A DNA stretch of 64,000 nucleotides from Pseudomonas sp. MM213 (lineage in GTDB: Bacteria > Pseudomonadota > Gammaproteobacteria > Pseudomonadales > Pseudomonadaceae), in the NCBI RefSeq assembly GCF_020423045.1, contig NZ_CP081943.1, positions 2,852,001 through 2,916,000 on the forward strand, written 5' to 3'. Under the pieces are notes generated by a model. It saw only the letters and a list, made by a program, of their open reading frames with translations, was not told the origin of the DNA and ran no database searches. Below are positions 62,708 to 64,000 of this stretch, in pieces. Positions within the stretch are counted from its first letter, which is position 1. The number at the start of each line of letters is the position of its first letter. Made by a program: the position numbers and the translations under genes.

Positions 62708-64000
62708 ATGAAAAGAATGCTGATTAACGCAACTCAACCCGAAGAGTTGCGTGTTGCACTGGTAGATGGCCAACGCCTCTACGACCTGGACATCGAATCC
62801 GGTGCACGCGAGCAGAAGAAGGCCAACATCTATAAAGGCCGGATTACTCGCATCGAACCAAGCCTTGAGGCTGCCTTTGTCGATTTCGGCTCCGAGCGCC
62901 ACGGCTTCCTGCCCCTCAAAGAAATCTCCCGCGAATACTTCAAGAAAGCCCCTGAAGGCCGCGTCAACATCAAAGACGTCCTGAGCGAAGGCCAGGAAGT
63001 CATCGTTCAGGTCGAAAAAGAAGAACGTGGCAACAAGGGCGCAGCCCTGACCACCTTCATCAGCCTGGCCGGTCGTTACCTGGTTCTGATGCCGAACAAC
63101 CCGCGTGCCGGCGGTATCTCCCGTCGCATCGAAGGTGAAGAGCGCAACGAACTGCGTGAAGCCCTGAACGGTCTGGTTGCACCGGCCGACATGGGTCTGA
63201 TCGTGCGCACTGCCGGCCTGGGCCGCAGCAGCGAAGAAATGCAGTGGGACCTCGATTACCTGCTGCAACTCTGGACCGCCATCAAAGAAGCCTCGCTGGA
63301 TCGCTCCGCGCCGTTCCTGATCTACCAGGAAAGCAACGTGATCATCCGCGCCATCCGCGATTACCTGCGCCAGGACATCGGCGAAGTGCTGATCGACAGC
63401 GTTGAAGCCCAGGACGAAGCCCTGACCTTCATCCGCCAGGTGATGCCGCAGTACGCCAGCAAGATCAAGCTGTACGAAGACAGCGTTCCGCTGTTCAACC
63501 GTTTCCAGATCGAAAGCCAGATCGAGACCGCTTTCCAGCGCGTCGTCGAGCTGCCTTCCGGTGGTTCCATCGTTATCGATCCGACCGAAGCCCTGGTGTC
63601 CATCGACATCAACTCGGCGCGCGCCACCAAAGGCAGCGACATCGAAGAAACCGCCCTGCAGACCAACCTTGAAGCCGCCGAAGAAATCGCCCGTCAGTTG
63701 CGCCTGCGCGACATCGGCGGCCTGATCGTCATCGACTTCATCGACATGACCCCTGCCAAGAACCAGCGCGCCGTGGAAGAGAAAGTCCGCGAATGCCTGG
63801 AAGCCGACCGCGCTCGCGTGCAAGTTGGCCGCATCTCGCGCTTCGGCCTGCTGGAAATGTCCCGTCAGCGCCTGCGTCCATCGCTCGGCGAAAGCAGTGG
63901 CATCGTTTGCCCGCGTTGCAACGGCACCGGCATCATCCGTGATGTTGAATCGCTGTCGCTGGCGATCCTGCGCCTGATCGAAGAAGAAGCCCTGAAAGAC
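62708..64000 (+). CDS. rne: Ribonuclease E, 5' part
   Basis: The frame runs from the ATG at 62708 ([20 protein letters not shown]) to the window edge, 431 residues. Visible: the S1 domain (about 35-120: [34 protein letters not shown]), the 5'-sensor/RNase H-like region, the DNase I-like domain with the catalytic aspartates in [13 protein letters not shown] and [13 protein letters not shown], and the zinc-link CPRCNGTG near 405. The rest of the catalytic half and the scaffold region that assembles the degradosome lie outside. It is divergent from rluC. Confidence 0.96.
   Translation, partial: MKRMLINATQPEELRVALVDGQRLYDLDIESGAREQKKANIYKGRITRIEPSLEAAFVDFGSERHGFLPLKEISREYFKKAPEGRVNIKDVLSEGQEVIVQVEKEERGNKGAALTTFISLAGRYLVLMPNNPRAGGISRRIEGEERNELREALNGLVAPADMGLIVRTAGLGRSSEEMQWDLDYLLQLWTAIKEASLDRSAPFLIYQESNVIIRAIRDYLRQDIGEVLIDSVEAQDEALTFIRQVMPQYASKIKLYEDSVPLFNRFQIESQIETAFQRVVELPSGGSIVIDPTEALVSIDINSARATKGSDIEETALQTNLEAAEEIARQLRLRDIGGLIVIDFIDMTPAKNQRAVEEKVRECLEADRARVQVGRISRFGLLEMSRQRLRPSLGESSGIVCPRCNGTGIIRDVESLSLAILRLIEEEALKD

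Noticed and set aside
62603..63823. A 406-codon open frame antisense to rne
   Set aside because: The + strand encodes clear RNase E domains; the antisense frame is a codon-bias shadow.

Overview
The window reads as chromosomal DNA of a Pseudomonas of the P. fluorescens group. The evidence is the gene content and order (polyphosphate:AMP phosphotransferase, mnmC and the NAGGN trio; etfBA divergent from ETF:ubiquinone oxidoreductase; tatD-pilZ-holB-tmk-mltG-pabC-fabF-acpP-fabG-fabD-plsX-rpmF; rluC divergent from rne), high GC, and many REP/REPIN palindromes. I see no integrase, transposase, rRNA, tRNA or CRISPR array. It is mostly core genome with several catabolic modules.

Layout: 1-8 kb holds the end of a polyphosphate kinase-2 gene, the tRNA-modification enzyme mnmC and a three-gene osmoprotectant (N-acetylglutaminylglutamine amide) locus. 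8-19 kb holds small conserved genes (YheU, a divergent CsrA/Rsm protein with a hairpin at its ribosome site, YnfA), an SDR, an LTA-synthase-like membrane sulfatase, a 1 kb repeat structure (two long inverted arms around a tandem REPIN array), a START-domain protein, a MocR regulator, and an OmpA/DUF4398/solute-binding operon. 19-23 kb holds the ETF electron-transfer system. 23-25.5 kb is an AraC regulator divergent from an alcohol dehydrogenase.

Sugar catabolism fills 25.5-45 kb. A galactonate operon (dgoK, dgoA, dgoD, an MFS transporter, an IclR regulator) and a sugar uptake/oxidation cluster (araFGH-type ABC transporter, sugar 1-dehydrogenase, SMP-30 lactonase, FadR-type regulator) together encode a complete oxidative De Ley-Doudoroff route for D-galactose, with L-arabinose oxidation as an alternative use. 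The two clusters share a near-identical promoter module (17-bp palindrome, -35/-10 and ribosome site), and a separate 14-bp motif links the FadR-type regulator to the transporter gene. Between them lies a GntR/UTRA regulator, an ADP-ribosylglycohydrolase-like protein, an NCS1 permease and a PfkB kinase. This set looks like a relative of E. coli yegTUVW, and its substrate is unknown to me.

45-64 kb is housekeeping: DUF1285, DUF4823, moaA, a TetR regulator, a probable RgsA small RNA, then the tatD-to-plsX fatty-acid and cell-division block, rpmF/yceD, maf, sppA, a HAD phosphatase, rluC, and the 5' part of rne behind a leader of more than 600 nt. plsX is split by a one-base deficit in a homopolymer, either a real frameshift or a sequence error.
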